DNA of 48,004 bases from assembly GCA_903951445.1 (NCBI GenBank), contig CAJBBZ010000106.1:1-48004 (forward strand), written 5' to 3'. Position numbers and translations under genes: made by a program. Below the pieces are notes generated by a model. It was given only the letters and a program-made list of their open reading frames with translations. It made no database searches and had not been told where the DNA came from. Source of the DNA: an uncultured beta proteobacterium. GTDB lineage: Bacteria > Pseudomonadota > Gammaproteobacteria > Burkholderiales > Burkholderiaceae_C. Numbering within the stretch: position 1 is the first letter of the stretch; the number at the start of each line of letters is the position of its first letter. This document shows positions 9,533 to 19,752 of the stretch, piece after piece.

Positions 9533-10783
9533 TCAATGGGCCGGGCTCAACTGGGGGGTGCGGGCAATAGCGGCTTCTTTGACCGGCAGGTTGACCAAAC
9601 CGGCAAAAACGCCCAAAGCAATCGCCAGGTACCAGGCCACGTCGTAGCTGCCGGTGGTGTCATACAAATAGCCGCCCAGCCACACGCCCAGAAATGATCC
9701 TATCTGGTGGCTTAAAAACACAAAGCCGCCGAGCATGGACAAATGCGCCACGCCGAAAATTTGCGCTATGGTCGCGTTGGTGGCAGGCACGGTGGACAGC
9801 CACAAAAGGCCCATCACCGCGCTAAAGATATAGACGCTCATAGGCGACAGCGGCACGCTGATAAAAATCGCAATCACGATGGCGCGGGCGAAATAGATAA
9901 AGGCAAGAATCAGGCGCTTTGGCATGCGCTCACCGAGGGCACCGGAAATATAGGTGCCAAAGACATTGAACAAGCCGACCAAAGCCAGGGCATAACTGGC
10001 GACCTGGGGGCTCAGGCCGTGGTCTTTGAGGTAGCTGGGCATATGGACGCCGATGAACACCACCTGAAACCCGCAGACGAAATAACCGGCCATCAAGAGT
10101 TGGAAGCTGGGATAGCGAAAAGCCTCTACCAAGGCTTGCACAATGCTCTGCTCTCGTGGCGGGGCCGCGCCCACGCCAAACGCCGGTTCACGTAGGCCGC
10201 GGGCCAGGGGCAGTATTACCAAGGCCATGGCCGCCAACGCTACCAGCCCGTTTTGCCAGCCCAGGCTTTCTATGAGTCCGCCCTCAATCGGCACCATCAA
10301 AAATTGCCCGAAGGAGCCCGCTGCTGCGGTGACACCCATCGCCCAGGAGCGTCGCTCAGCGGGCACATTGCGCCCGATCACGCCATAGACCACAGCATAG
10401 GTGGTGCCCGCCTGGGCGATTCCCAGCGTCACCCCCGTGGTCAGCATCAATTGCCAAGGCGTATCGGCGTGCGCCATACCGATCAGGCCTAAGGCATACA
10501 GTAGGCCCCCGGCAATCAGCACCCGAAAAGCGCCAAAGCGGTCGGCCACCATGCCCACAAACACACCCGCTAGTCCCCATGAAATATTCTGGATGGCCAT
10601 AGCCAAGCCATAAATTTGGCGTGTCCAATCATGGGCCTGCGTAATGGGCTGTAGCCATAAGCCAAAGCCGTGGCGTATGCCCATGGACATGGTCACGATG
10701 GCGGCGCCACAGGCTAGAACTTGAAACAGTGGCAGTACAGGCTGCGGTGCGTGAGGGTTTTGCATAGGCTTGAATATAGCCAT
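9533..10783 (-). CDS. MFS transporter (oxalate/monocarboxylate-like)
   Basis: A 416-residue polytopic protein with about twelve hydrophobic segments, typical of the major facilitator superfamily. The N-terminal half contains GMRHGFGLWLQPIT-like text and the loop 2-3 motif GMVADRFGAFRVL (motif A), and the C-terminal half has SGALGERMPKRLIL at the equivalent loop. The general pattern resembles the oxalate:formate antiporter and monocarboxylate group. The substrate is not determinable. A second ATG six codons in (MQNPHAPQ) is an equally possible start. It heads the minus-strand gene block and is divergent from parE, with a LexA-like dyad between them. Confidence 0.88.
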   Translation of the reverse strand: MAIFKPMQNPHAPQPVLPLFQVLACGAAIVTMSMGIRHGFGLWLQPITQAHDWTRQIYGLAMAIQNISWGLAGVFVGMVADRFGAFRVLIAGGLLYALGLIGMAHADTPWQLMLTTGVTLGIAQAGTTYAVVYGVIGRNVPAERRSWAMGVTAAAGSFGQFLMVPIEGGLIESLGWQNGLVALAAMALVILPLARGLREPAFGVGAAPPREQSIVQALVEAFRYPSFQLLMAGYFVCGFQVVFIGVHMPSYLKDHGLSPQVASYALALVGLFNVFGTYISGALGERMPKRLILAFIYFARAIVIAIFISVPLSPMSVYIFSAVMGLLWLSTVPATNATIAQIFGVAHLSMLGGFVFLSHQIGSFLGVWLGGYLYDTTGSYDVAWYLAIALGVFAGLVNLPVKEAAIARTPQLSPAH

Positions 10784-10850
10784 TTGCAGGGAAGTAGAGG
10801 CGCAAGCCGGGTTGGGCAGGGGAGCAAGGGTGACAACAGGCGCGCCGAGG

Positions 10851-10872
10851 TAACTGGATTTATATACAGTTA
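10851..10872. promoter_or_regulatory. LexA-like SOS box between MFS gene and parE
   Basis: The 22-base dyad TAACTG-N10-CAGTTA contains CTGG-N8-ACAG (10854-10869) with an AT-rich centre ATTTATAT. This is one base away from the LexA consensus CTGT-N8-ACAG. It is centred about 42 bases before the parE ATG, and its right half occupies the -35 position relative to a TACAAT box at 10890-10895. Position and sequence suggest repression of parE and/or the MFS gene; binding is not shown. Confidence 0.5.
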
Positions 10873-10889
10873 ATTTGCGGCTTTCGCAC

Positions 10890-10895
10890 TACAAT
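10890..10895 (+). promoter_or_regulatory. Candidate -10 box of parE, possibly giving a leaderless mRNA
   Basis: TACAAT lies eight bases before the parE ATG. With transcription starting about seven bases downstream, the mRNA would begin at or within a base or two of the start codon. No Shine-Dalgarno is present (CGCCCCCC precedes the ATG), which fits a leaderless or near-leaderless transcript. Confidence 0.4.
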
Positions 10896-10903
10896 CGCCC
10901 CCC

Positions 10904-12904
<2,001 letters not shown>

Positions 12905-12943
12905 TTTTTCGGCGTCGTGTTATTTCTATCGGGCGCGCAAAGT

Positions 12944-12995
12944 GCTGTGGGGGCTTCCTCATGGTGGGGTACCACAAATCGTCAGCCCCCACAGC
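12944..12995. repeat. Two-tier inverted repeat between parE and parC
   Basis: GCTGTGGGGGCT (12944-12955) is repeated as an exact inverted copy AGCCCCCACAGC (12984-12995). The 28-base interior contains a second small stem GTGG-GGTA-CCAC. The structure starts 40 bases after the parE stop and ends 78 bases before parC. No T-run follows on the plus strand, so it is not a standard terminator. It could be an mRNA processing or stability element, or a short repeat remnant. Confidence 0.6.
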
Positions 12996-13072
12996 CCTTC
13001 GCTCGCCAGTTACTGCTTACCGAAAAAATTGCTGGGTCTTCTTGCTAGCTTGAAAAAATTGCACAAATAGAT

Positions 13073-15469
13073 ATGACCGATCAAACCACTCTCGATTTGC
13101 TGCCCGCGCCCGAAGGCGATGACCAGCTCAACTTGGCCACCTATGCGCAGCGCGCTTATTTGGAATACGCACTCTCGGTGGTCAAGGGCCGTGCGTTGCC
13201 CGATGTGTGCGACGGGCAAAAGCCGGTGCAGCGGCGCATTTTGTATTCCATGTCGCGCATGGGGCTGGGCTTTGGCGGCACCAATAACAACACCGGTGCC
13301 AAGCCGGTCAAGAGTGCGCGGGTGGTGGGTGATGTGCTGGGCCGCTTTCATCCGCATGGCGACCAGGCGGCGTATGACGCGCTGGTGCGCATGGCGCAGG
13401 ACTTTTCGCAGCGCTATCCGCTGATTGACGGGCAGGGCAATTTCGGTTCGCGCGATGGCGATGGCGCGGCGGCTATGCGCTATACCGAGGCGCGCTTGGC
13501 CAAAATCACCAGTTTGTTGCTCGACGAAATCGACCAGGGCACGGTGGATTTTGTGCCCAATTACGACGGATCTACCGAAGAGCCCAGCCAGTTGCCCGCG
13601 CGCCTGCCGTTTGCGCTGCTCAACGGCGCCAGCGGCATCGCAGTCGGTCTGGCTACCGAAATCCCCAGCCACAATTTGCGCGAGGTGGCGGACGCCTGTG
13701 TGGCCCTGAGCAAAAACCCCAAGACCAGCGACGAAGAGTTACTGGCCATGGTGCCCGGCCCGGACTATCCGGGCGGCGGGCAAATCATCAGCAGCAGTGC
13801 CGATATTGCTGACGCTTACCGCACTGGGCGCGGCTCGCTCAAAGTGCGTGCCCGCTGGAAGATTGAGGATATGGCGCGCGGCCAGTGGCAACTGGTGGTC
13901 ACGGAATTGCCGCCGGGTGTCAGCAGCCAACGGGTGCTCGAAGAGATTGAAGAACTCACCAACCCCAAGGTCAAGACGGGTAAAAAAGCCTTGTCGCAAG
14001 ACCAGTTGCAGCTCAAGGCCAGCATGCTGGCGGTGCTCGATTTGGTGCGTGACGAGTCTGGCAAAGAGGCGGCGGTGCGTTTGGTGTTCGAGCCCAAGAC
14101 CAGCCGCATTGAGCAGCAAGAGCTGATTACCGCGCTGCTGGCGCATACCAGTTTGGAAAGCTCGGCGCCCATCAACCTGACCATGGTGGGGCTGGATGGG
14201 CGGCCAACGCAAAAGTCTTTCCGCCAGATGCTGACCGAGTGGATTGCGTTTCGCCAGGCCACGGTGGAGCGGCGCTCGCGCCACCGGCTGGGCAAGGTGC
14301 TCGATCGCATCCATATTCTGGAAGGGCGGCAATTGGTGCTGCTCAATATCGACGAAGTGATTGCCATCATCCGCCAGTCAGATGAGCCGCGTAGTGCGCT
14401 GATGGAGCGCTTCCGCCTGTCAGAGCGCCAGGCCGAAGACATCCTGGAAATCCGCCTGCGCCAATTGGCGCGTCTGGAGGCCATCAAGATCGAGCAAGAG
14501 CTTTCTGAGCTGCGCGACGAGCAAAAAAAGCTGGAAGACATTTTGGACAACCCGGCGAGCCTGCGCCGCTTGATGGTCAAGGAAATCGAGGCGGATGCCA
14601 AAACCTTTGCCGATGCGCGGCGCACGCTGATCCAGGCCGAGAAAAAAGCCGTGGCCGAAATCAAAATCGTCGATGAGCCGGTGACGGTCGTGGTCAGCGA
14701 CAAAGGTTGGGTGCGCGCCCGCGGCGGTCATGGCCACGAGGCAGCGGGCTTTGCCTTTAAGGCGGGCGATGCGCTCTACGCCACCTTTGAATGCCGCAGT
14801 GTCGATACCTTGCTCGCCTTTGGGTCTAACGGCCGGGTGTATTCGGTGGCGGTGGCTTTGCTGCCGGGTGGGCGTGGCGACGGGCAGCCGCTCACTAGCC
14901 TCATAGAGCTGGAAGTGGGCACGCAAATCTTGCATTACTTTGCCGGCCCGGCTACGGCGCAACTGCTGGTCTCCAGTAGCGCAGGCTATGGCTTTATGGC
15001 CACCATAGAAAACATGATTTCGCGCAACAAAGCGGGTAAAGCCTTTGTCACTTGTAATACCGGCGAAAGCGTGTGCGCTCCTTCATTGATTGCTGGTGCC
15101 AGCCTGCCAGCCCACGCCGCCACGCCTGCCACGGTGCAAAACGCTGCGCGGACCCTGGTAGCACCTGCCACCGACGTGGCGTGTGCCTCCACGCTAGGCC
15201 GCATCCTCACCTTCAAGTTGTCCGAGCTCAAGACCATGGAAAAAGGCGGGCGCGGTTTGATGCTGCTCGATTTAGACGGCAAAGACACCTTGGCCGGAGC
15301 GGCGGCTTACACCCGCAGCGTGCGCATTTCGGGCATAGGCCGAGGCGGCAAAGACCGCGAAGAGACGCTGGAAATCCGCAGCCTCAACAACGCCCGCGCC
15401 GCGCGTGCGCGTAAGGGTAAGGCGGCAGATCTGGGGTTTAAGCCGGCTGCGGTGGCGCGGGTGGAGTAG
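13073..15469 (+). CDS. parC: DNA topoisomerase IV subunit A
   Basis: ParC is the DNA cleavage subunit of topoisomerase IV. The 798-residue protein starts [18 protein letters not shown]. It contains [19 protein letters not shown], the winged-helix region [16 protein letters not shown], and the catalytic tyrosine Tyr137 in [12 protein letters not shown] long coiled-coil follows (about residues 440-520, rich in Glu/Lys/Arg), then degenerate beta-pinwheel blades. GyrA's GQRGGKG box is absent and the gene is adjacent to parE, so ParC rather than GyrA is firm. At the position of E. coli ParC Ser80, a quinolone-contact residue, the sequence has Gln98 ([11 protein letters not shown]). No Shine-Dalgarno is obvious before the ATG. 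Confidence 0.95.
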   Translation: MTDQTTLDLLPAPEGDDQLNLATYAQRAYLEYALSVVKGRALPDVCDGQKPVQRRILYSMSRMGLGFGGTNNNTGAKPVKSARVVGDVLGRFHPHGDQAAYDALVRMAQDFSQRYPLIDGQGNFGSRDGDGAAAMRYTEARLAKITSLLLDEIDQGTVDFVPNYDGSTEEPSQLPARLPFALLNGASGIAVGLATEIPSHNLREVADACVALSKNPKTSDEELLAMVPGPDYPGGGQIISSSADIADAYRTGRGSLKVRARWKIEDMARGQWQLVVTELPPGVSSQRVLEEIEELTNPKVKTGKKALSQDQLQLKASMLAVLDLVRDESGKEAAVRLVFEPKTSRIEQQELITALLAHTSLESSAPINLTMVGLDGRPTQKSFRQMLTEWIAFRQATVERRSRHRLGKVLDRIHILEGRQLVLLNIDEVIAIIRQSDEPRSALMERFRLSERQAEDILEIRLRQLARLEAIKIEQELSELRDEQKKLEDILDNPASLRRLMVKEIEADAKTFADARRTLIQAEKKAVAEIKIVDEPVTVVVSDKGWVRARGGHGHEAAGFAFKAGDALYATFECRSVDTLLAFGSNGRVYSVAVALLPGGRGDGQPLTSLIELEVGTQILHYFAGPATAQLLVSSSAGYGFMATIENMISRNKAGKAFVTCNTGESVCAPSLIAGASLPAHAATPATVQNAARTLVAPATDVACASTLGRILTFKLSELKTMEKGGRGLMLLDLDGKDTLAGAAAYTRSVRISGIGRGGKDREETLEIRSLNNARAARARKGKAADLGFKPAAVARVE

Positions 15470-15504
15470 GGCCCGTCGATCGCCACCACATCGGCCCAAG
15501 GCTT

Positions 15505-15566
15505 GTATGACAAAGATAAAAATGTGTCATACTTCATGTAATACAAAATTTAAAATCTGTATGACA
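15505..15566. promoter_or_regulatory. Operator array of the VapBC-type module
   Basis: Four copies of an eight-base half-site occur upstream of the antitoxin gene: GTATGACA at 15505-15512, its inverse TGTCATAC at 15525-15532, a one-mismatch inverse TGTAATAC at 15537-15544, and GTATGACA at 15559-15566. The last copy runs into the Shine-Dalgarno AAGGAG (15566-15571). This fits cooperative binding by the ribbon-helix-helix antitoxin and autorepression. Half-sites are seen; binding is inferred. Confidence 0.7.
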
Positions 15567-15576
15567 AGGAGCCACT

Positions 15577-15852
15577 ATGCTGTCTGTTCGTTTACCTGAA
15601 ACCATGGAGCGCGATTTGAAGCAGTTTTGCGCAGTCCACAAACTGAGCAAATCGCAAGTCGTGCAAGAAGCCCTGGCCGAATACATGGTGGCAGCGCAAT
15701 CGCCGTCGCATGGCAAGGCAGCGCCCGAACCAGACCTGTCGTTTCTGGCCCCTGATGATCCCATTCGTCAGTTCATCGGCACCGCCAAGGGCGGACCCAG
15801 CACTGATGAGTGGATGGCCATCACGCGGGGTGACGACTGGAACAAACGATGA
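15577..15852 (+). CDS. Ribbon-helix-helix (CopG-type) antitoxin of a VapBC-like pair
   Basis: A 91-residue protein starting MLSVRLPETMERDLKQF, a classic ribbon-helix-helix DNA-binding domain (LSVRLPE strand, then two helices to about residue 38). The C-terminal half is flexible and acidic and should wrap the toxin, ending DDWNKR. AAGGAG stands six bases before the ATG. Its stop overlaps the start of the PIN-domain toxin by four bases (ATGA), the usual antitoxin-toxin coupling. It probably represses its own promoter through the GTATGACA half-sites upstream. Confidence 0.88.
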   Translation: MLSVRLPETMERDLKQFCAVHKLSKSQVVQEALAEYMVAAQSPSHGKAAPEPDLSFLAPDDPIRQFIGTAKGGPSTDEWMAITRGDDWNKR

Positions 15853-16244
15853 TTTTGGTGGACACCAATGTGCTGTTGGACATCTACAAGGCCGATCCGA
15901 TCTGGATGCCTTGGTCCTTAAAGCATTTGCACCATGCCCAGACGGGTCAATTGGCCATCAACATGGTGGTGTATGCCGAATTGGCAGGGCATCCAGCCGA
16001 GCCCGCGCACCTGGACGAGTTTCTGGGCACCTTGGGCGTTCAGCTGTTAGAGCTGTCGCGCCCGGCAGCCCGTTTGGCGGGTCTCGCTTTTCGCAGCTAC
16101 CGCCAACGCGGCGGCACCAAAACCGGCGTCTTGCCAGACTTCTTTATTGGCGCCCATGCGCAGGCCGAGGGCTACCAACTGCTCACGCGCGACGCGGGGC
16201 GATACAAGGCATATTTTCCAAATATCAAGTTGATCTGCCCCTGA
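15849..16244 (+). CDS. PIN-domain ribonuclease toxin (VapC family)
   Basis: VapC-type toxins are Mg-dependent RNases that cleave tRNA or rRNA when the antitoxin is lost. The 131-residue protein starts MILVDTNVLLDIY and carries the PIN-domain acidic quartet: Asp5 in LVDTNV, Glu44 in VVYAELAG, Asp97 in GVLPDFFIGAHA and Asp115 in LLTRDAGRY. All four catalytic positions are intact, so the toxin should be active. It overlaps the antitoxin gene by four bases. The target RNA is not predictable from sequence. Confidence 0.9.
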   Translation: MILVDTNVLLDIYKADPIWMPWSLKHLHHAQTGQLAINMVVYAELAGHPAEPAHLDEFLGTLGVQLLELSRPAARLAGLAFRSYRQRGGTKTGVLPDFFIGAHAQAEGYQLLTRDAGRYKAYFPNIKLICP

Positions 16245-16272
16245 CGAGGCAGCTTGAATACCTGTTAAGTCA

Positions 16273-16309
16273 GCGTACTGGGGCGCACCATGGACTGCCT
16301 CCAGTATGC
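16273..16309. terminator. Possible terminator hairpin between convergent toxin and mipA-like genes
   Basis: GCGTACTGG pairs with CCAGTATGC (one G-T wobble), extended by GGC/GCC across a bulge, between two genes whose ends face each other. Neither strand has a strong T-run, so efficient termination is uncertain. Confidence 0.35.
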
Positions 16310-16315
16310 GTTCAA

Positions 16316-17218
16316 TTAATCCGCCGCCCGCGCCTCGGATTGTTTCCAGGTGTAGGCCAGCACCACCCCAGCACTCCAACCCGTATTTTGTTGCACCAGC
16401 GGGCTAGCCTGGTTGGCCGCGCCGTTCACGCTGTCGAGGCGGCCAAAGGCGATCAGCCGGGTGTCACGATTGAGCAGCCTGGACACCGTGCCTGACAGGC
16501 GCGTGGTTAACAGACCGGCCTTGGCCTCGTAGGCGGCGCGCGTTGCAGTGGCCTCTGGGGCGCTCACACCGTAGAACAAGGAACTCATGGCTTGGTTGGC
16601 CCAGACCATGCTGATACCGGTGCTGTAAGTCCAGCCCTCGCGGTCGCGGTGCGAGTAAGTGAGTTCGGGCTCAAACACTGCGCCGCGGGTGGCCAACCCG
16701 TTGCTCAATTCGAAAACGCCGCGCAGCGGTATGTCAAGGCGCCAGCGATCTGCTTGCTGGGGGTCGGTGATATTCCAGCGCAATCGCGGGCCGATTTCCA
16801 CCAGCGTGCCCAAATCCGCCATGCCACGGCGCGCTGCGGTGTCGTCCGCGCGTCCACCCAGCGAACCCGAAACGCCCAGGTCCAGCTCAAAACGTGGCGT
16901 GTTCATGGCCCGCAGATTGGCGCCACCGCCTTCGACGCGCAGCCACTCGCCCCGGTATATGCCATAGGGAATCACCAGGGCGCGCCCTATGGATTCCGAG
17001 GCACCGGGGTAGGCTTGCTGCGACACGCCCAGGCCCACTGCGCCAACCTCCCATAAGGGCCGGTCCGCCTCCTGCTGCGCCCACGCCTGCGCGCCCAGGG
17101 TCAGGGTGCCAAGGGCCGTGGTGGCCAAGAGGGTGCACCATCGCAGTGCCAAGTGGTACAGCGCCCCGGCAGTGGTCTTGCCGGGCTGGCGTGCCGGTAC
17201 AGATTTTTGTAAGTTCAT
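16316..17218 (-). CDS. MipA/OmpV family outer membrane protein
   Basis: A 300-residue predicted outer-membrane beta-barrel of the MipA/OmpV family, whose members act as scaffolds for murein hydrolases or as porin-like proteins. The ATG at 17218 (MNLQKSVPARQ) is preferred over a GTG at 17242 because GGA lies upstream at suitable distance. The signal peptide is long, with hydrophobic core CTLLATTALGTLTLG and cleavage after AQAWA. The mature part has the family's WEVGAVGLGVSQQAYPGAS and PYGIYRGEWLRVEGGG and alternating hydrophobic strands. The chain ends SEARAAD rather than in the C-terminal aromatic residue usual for barrels. Confidence 0.87.
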   Translation of the reverse strand: MNLQKSVPARQPGKTTAGALYHLALRWCTLLATTALGTLTLGAQAWAQQEADRPLWEVGAVGLGVSQQAYPGASESIGRALVIPYGIYRGEWLRVEGGGANLRAMNTPRFELDLGVSGSLGGRADDTAARRGMADLGTLVEIGPRLRWNITDPQQADRWRLDIPLRGVFELSNGLATRGAVFEPELTYSHRDREGWTYSTGISMVWANQAMSSLFYGVSAPEATATRAAYEAKAGLLTTRLSGTVSRLLNRDTRLIAFGRLDSVNGAANQASPLVQQNTGWSAGVVLAYTWKQSEARAAD

Positions 17219-17342
17219 AGGAGTTTTCCAGTTGAGATGCACCCGATTATGTTGGCCTAGCCACTAAGGCACTGGTAAAGGGGGTTTGCCCTGGCATCCG
17301 AAAACGTTATATTTGGTAAAAATTAGTACGAATATGGCGATA

Positions 17343-17374
17343 CTAGGTGTAAATCCTAGATAGCCTATGCATAG
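17343..17374. promoter_or_regulatory. Palindromes in the polyol operon control region
   Basis: Two dyads lie close together in the 285-base divergent region before the binding-protein gene: CTAGG-N7-CCTAG (17343-17359) and the perfect ten-base palindrome CTATGCATAG (17365-17374). They are candidate regulator sites about 130-160 bases before the ATG. AraC-type proteins usually bind direct rather than inverted repeats, so another regulator is possible. Confidence 0.35.
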
Positions 17375-17503
17375 AAATACTAATAACTGCATATCCAGTA
17401 CCAATCCTGCAAGAGGGTTTCACTATCTTCGAGTTGTCAGTGTCAGGCACGTTCCCAACATTGAACACGGCTATTCACACCTATCCCTTTTGGAGACTTT
17501 CGC

Positions 17504-18817
17504 ATGAAATTTAAAACCCGCATCGTTGCCGCCGCCGCTGTGGCAGCATTTGTCGGAGGCGTCGCACAAGCCGCCACCGAACTGGTCATTGCCACCGTGA
17601 ACAACGGCCACATGATCGAAATGGAAAAACTCAGCAAAAACTTTGAAGCCGCCAACCCCGACATCAAACTCAAGTGGGTCACGCTCGAAGAAGGCGTGCT
17701 GCGCCAGCGCGTCACCACCGACATCGCCACCAAAGGCGGCCAGTTTGACGTGATGACCATCGGCATGTACGAAACCCCGATCTGGGGCAAAAAAGGCTGG
17801 CTGACCGAGCTCAAAGGCGATGCCAGCTACGACGCCGATGACATCCTGCCCGCCATGCGCAACGGCCTGAGCGTGGACGGAAAAATGTACGCTGCGCCTT
17901 TCTACGGCGAAAGCTCCATGCTGATGTACCGCAAAGACCTGACCGACAAAGCCGGTATCAAGTTTGCCGAGCGTCCCACCTGGAACGACGTGCGCGATGC
18001 AGCCGCCAAAATCCATGATCCGAAAAACGGCGTTTATGGCATCTGCCTGCGCGGTAAGCCAGGCTGGGGCGACAACATGGCCTTCTTGTCCACCATGGCC
18101 AATAGCTTTGGCGCGCAGTGGTTTGACATGTCCTGGAAACCCCAGCTCGAGTCCAAGCCTTGGAAAGAAGCCGTCACTTTTTACGTTGACTTGTTGACCA
18201 AATACGGCCCTCCCGGCTCGTCAGCCAACAGCTTTAACGAAATTTTGGCGCTGTACAACGAAGGCAAATGCGGCATGTGGATTGACGCCACGATTGCGGC
18301 CTCGTTTATCACCGACCCCAAGCAGTCCAAAGTGGCCGACAAAGTCGCTTTTGCACAAGGCCCCTACAGCGTGACGCAAAAAGGCGCCAACTGGTTGTGG
18401 GCTTGGGCCTTGGCGATTCCAGCAGGCACCAAAAATGCCGCTGCTGCACAGAAGTTCGTCAACTGGGCGACTTCCAAGGACTACATCAATCTGGTGGCTA
18501 AAACCAATGGCTGGGCCCGCGTTCCTACCGGCACACGCAAATCCACCTATGCGAACCCCGAGTTCCAAAAAGCTGCTGTCTTCGCTGCTGCTGAAAAAGC
18601 CGCTATCGATTCGGCCAACCCGAATGACAGTACTTTGCCCAAGTCACCCTATGTGGGCGTGCAATTTGCCGCGATTCCTGAGTTCCAGGCTATCGGTATT
18701 GCCGTGGGCCAGCAAATGAGCGCTGCCTTGGCCGGTAAGAGCACGGTCGATGCCGCGCTCAAAGCCTCGCAAGTCGCTGCTGATCGCGAAATGAAGAAAG
18801 GCGGCTACTACAAGTAA
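17504..18817 (+). CDS. smoE: Polyol ABC transporter, periplasmic substrate-binding protein
   Basis: This is a 437-residue extracellular solute-binding protein (family 1) of the sorbitol/mannitol type (SmoE/MtlE). The signal peptide is MKFKTRIVAAAAVAAFVGG with cleavage after AQA. The mature protein starts ATELVIATVNNGHMIEMEKL, and contains the cluster features YAAPFYGESSMLMYRKDL and NEGKCGMWIDATIAASF. GGAG stands about ten bases before the ATG. It is the first gene of an eight-gene polyol operon. A hairpin with T-run directly after the stop probably lets this gene be expressed at a higher level than the membrane components. The exact sugar alcohol is inferred from the downstream dehydrogenases. 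Confidence 0.92.
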   Translation: MKFKTRIVAAAAVAAFVGGVAQAATELVIATVNNGHMIEMEKLSKNFEAANPDIKLKWVTLEEGVLRQRVTTDIATKGGQFDVMTIGMYETPIWGKKGWLTELKGDASYDADDILPAMRNGLSVDGKMYAAPFYGESSMLMYRKDLTDKAGIKFAERPTWNDVRDAAAKIHDPKNGVYGICLRGKPGWGDNMAFLSTMANSFGAQWFDMSWKPQLESKPWKEAVTFYVDLLTKYGPPGSSANSFNEILALYNEGKCGMWIDATIAASFITDPKQSKVADKVAFAQGPYSVTQKGANWLWAWALAIPAGTKNAAAAQKFVNWATSKDYINLVAKTNGWARVPTGTRKSTYANPEFQKAAVFAAAEKAAIDSANPNDSTLPKSPYVGVQFAAIPEFQAIGIAVGQQMSAALAGKSTVDAALKASQVAADREMKKGGYYK

Positions 18818-18828
18818 GCTGCTAATTG

Positions 18829-18858
18829 GGCGGGCGCTTGCGGGCGTCCGCCTTTTTT
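18829..18858 (+). terminator. Attenuating hairpin between binding-protein and permease genes
   Basis: GGCGGGCGC (18829-18837) pairs with GCGTCCGCC (18844-18852) with one G-T wobble, followed by six T (18853-18858). It lies inside the operon, 12 bases after the binding-protein stop, and is best read as a partial terminator or 3' stabiliser that raises binding-protein mRNA over permease mRNA. Confidence 0.75.
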
Positions 18859-18886
18859 ATGTTTCCTACGTGCTGACCCCATCCCC

Positions 18887-19747
18887 ATGAACCGCTTGCT
18901 CCCGCGTTTACTGCTGACACCGGCTGTGGCAACCCTGCTGCTGTGGATGCTGGTGCCGCTGGCCATGACGGTGTATTTTTCGCTCATCCGCTACAACCTG
19001 ATGCAGCCCGACCAGACCGGTTTTAACGGCCTGGAAAATTTCGAATACTTCCTGACGGACCCCTCGTTTTCCGCGGCCGTCCTCAACACCATCCTGCTGC
19101 TCGGCAGTGTGATTCTGATCACCGTGGTGCTGGGCATGGGCCTGGCACTGCTCATTGACGAGGCCTTTCCCGGGCGCGCCGTCGTACGTCTGCTTTTGAT
19201 CTCGCCTTTTTTTGTGATGCCCACCGTCAACGCACTCTTGTGGAAACACATGATGATGCACCCCATCTACGGCGTGCTGGCGCAAGTCTCTATCTTTTTT
19301 GGCTTCGCGCCAGTGGAGTGGCTGAGCGACCATCCGCTGGTGTCCATCATCATCATGGTGTCCTGGCAATGGCTGCCGTTTGCCGCGCTGATTTTTATGA
19401 CTGCGCTGCAAAGCATGAACCGCGAGCAACTTGAGGCTGCGCGTATGGACGGCGCCACCTATTTGAAGCAACTGCGCTACCTCTACATCCCGCACCTGGG
19501 CCGCCCGGTGGCCGTGGTGGTCATGATTGAGCTGATCTTTTTACTCAGCGTGTTTGCCGAGATTTACACCACCACCGGCGGCGGTCCCGGCGACGCCAGT
19601 ACCAACGTGGCCTTCCTGATTTTTAAGCAGGCTTTGCTCAATTTCGATGCCGGTGTGGCTTCCGCTGGGGCCTTGTTTGCGGTGCTGCTGGCCAATATCG
19701 CGGCAGCTTTTCTTATCCGCCTGGTTGGCAAAGACTTGGACAAGTAA
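18887..19747 (+). CDS. smoF: Polyol ABC transporter permease 1
   Basis: A 286-residue inner-membrane permease with six predicted spans, MalF-like fold of the carbohydrate CUT1 class. It begins MNRLLPRLLLTPAVATLLLW and carries the EAA loop EAARMDGATYLKQLRYLYIP that contacts the ATPase. TTTGGGPGDASTNVAFLIF is typical of the first permease of sugar-alcohol transporters. It starts 69 bases after the binding-protein stop and ends five bases before the second permease gene. Confidence 0.92.
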   Translation: MNRLLPRLLLTPAVATLLLWMLVPLAMTVYFSLIRYNLMQPDQTGFNGLENFEYFLTDPSFSAAVLNTILLLGSVILITVVLGMGLALLIDEAFPGRAVVRLLLISPFFVMPTVNALLWKHMMMHPIYGVLAQVSIFFGFAPVEWLSDHPLVSIIIMVSWQWLPFAALIFMTALQSMNREQLEAARMDGATYLKQLRYLYIPHLGRPVAVVVMIELIFLLSVFAEIYTTTGGGPGDASTNVAFLIFKQALLNFDAGVASAGALFAVLLANIAAAFLIRLVGKDLDK

Positions 19748-19752
19748 ACCCC

